Assembly: GCA_030044455.1 (NCBI GenBank)
Contig: JASHVU010000196.1
Coordinates: 1-6,367, forward strand
Reading direction: 5' to 3'
Length of the DNA stretch: 6,367 nucleotides
Source: Acidobacteriaceae bacterium
Lineage (GTDB): Bacteria > Acidobacteriota > Terriglobia > Terriglobales > Acidobacteriaceae
The position numbers and the translations under genes were made by a program. Positions 6,111-6,367 of this stretch are shown in pieces. A model generated the notes under the pieces. It made no database searches, was not told where the DNA came from, and was given only the letters and a program-made list of their open reading frames with translations. Position 1 is the stretch's first letter, and the number at the start of each line of letters is the position of its first letter.

Positions 6111-6154
6111 CGGCCCGGGATCATGGACTGAACGCAGTCAGTGACCCCGGGCCG
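6098..6154 (-). terminator. Strong hairpin with T-run on the minus strand
   Basis: CGGCCCGGG (6111-6119) pairs perfectly with CCCGGGCCG (6146-6154). Inside, TCA/TGA (6121-6123/6142-6144) and GACTG-AACG-CAGTC (6126-6139) continue the arm. On the minus strand the stem is followed after TGG by TTTTT (complement of the A-run at 6103-6107), which is the layout of an intrinsic terminator for transcription coming from the right. On the + strand no T-run follows directly. It could equally be another palindromic repeat. Confidence 0.45.
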
Positions 6155-6367
6155 CGTCGATTTCGGTGCTCTTTTGGCGCCCAAACGCATGCAAACTCCA
6201 AGGCTTTGTTTTCATAGAGTTGCATCCAGGGAGGCGCAAAAAATGGCGCATAAACCGTTTAGATCCGTATCTTTGGACGCAACCAGCTGATGGTAATGCG
6301 TTTAGTGCAAAACTTTTTCACGAACTGCAGGAAAACAATCCAGTTATTTTCAGGGAATATTGGGGGG
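6155..6367. other. AT-richer right edge, no assignable gene
   Basis: Base composition drops to roughly 45% GC. Two weak and mutually exclusive readings exist. On the + strand, AGGGAGG (6228-6234) sits 8 nt before ATG 6243, opening a 15-codon ORF (MAHKPFRSVSLDATS) that ends at TGA 6288-6290 and overlaps the ATG at 6290 of a frame open to the window end. On the minus strand, a frame open from the right edge ends at TAA (6261-6259) after about 35 codons, with the hairpin at 6111-6154 downstream of it. Neither shows a family signature, so I call no gene. Confidence 0.35.

Noticed and set aside
5787..6144. Three overlapping + strand ORFs, one with a signal-peptide-like stretch ending AFA-D and one containing GYIDPGT, a motif known from small membrane proteins
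   Set aside because: No Shine-Dalgarno, they start inside the repeat or inverted-repeat arms, composition is unlike real genes, and the hydrophobic runs come from a CT-rich tract. A decayed gene is possible but not supportable.

Overview
The window looks like chromosomal DNA of a GC-rich (about 60%) bacterium, most likely an acidobacterium of the Terriglobia type. This rests on the character of the encoded proteins and on intergenic spacers full of short hairpin repeats built around TGAAAGGGCACGG and AAATGCAGGTCC cores, which I associate with that group from memory. All convincing genes lie on the + strand. No tRNA, rRNA, CRISPR array, transposase or phage gene is visible.

Layout: (1) bases 1-770 hold the 3' two thirds of a galactokinase gene (galK), cut by the window edge. 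(2) 771-1022 is a 252-bp spacer or leader. (3) 1023-2786 encodes a short-form alpha-glucan phosphorylase (glgP family). (4) 2787-2983 carries a repeat element bounded by a perfect 15-bp inverted repeat. (5) 2984-3730 encodes a class I SAM-dependent methyltransferase of unknown substrate. (6) 3731-4012 carries a second family of short repeats. (7) 4013-4864 encodes a soluble-looking SPFH (stomatin/prohibitin-like) protein; a strong Shine-Dalgarno favours a GTG start at 4013 over the upstream ATG at 3995. (8) 4865-5174 is a spacer packed with hairpins, including two more copies of the first repeat core. (9) 5175-5720 encodes an unrecognised 181-residue helical protein with a GTG start and a near-ideal Shine-Dalgarno. 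(10) 5721-6367 has no convincing gene. It holds a third, inverted and longer copy of the second repeat family, a set of interleaved inverted repeats with pseudoknot-like topology, a strong hairpin that could terminate minus-strand transcription, and an AT-richer right edge with two mutually exclusive weak ORFs.

Functionally, galK and glgP both yield hexose-1-phosphates (galactose-1-P from galactose, glucose-1-P from alpha-glucans), so the left end belongs to central sugar and storage metabolism. The 252-bp gap means they need not share one transcript. The methyltransferase, SPFH protein and unknown protein are each separated by 200-310 bp of repeat-rich DNA and do not form a tight operon. The SPFH protein and the downstream unknown gene are the most plausible functional pair, but this is only an inference from order and strand.

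No clearly new biological system is demonstrable. The best candidates for a second look are the repeat families, the interleaved inverted repeats at 5862-5987, and the SPFH/unknown-protein pair.
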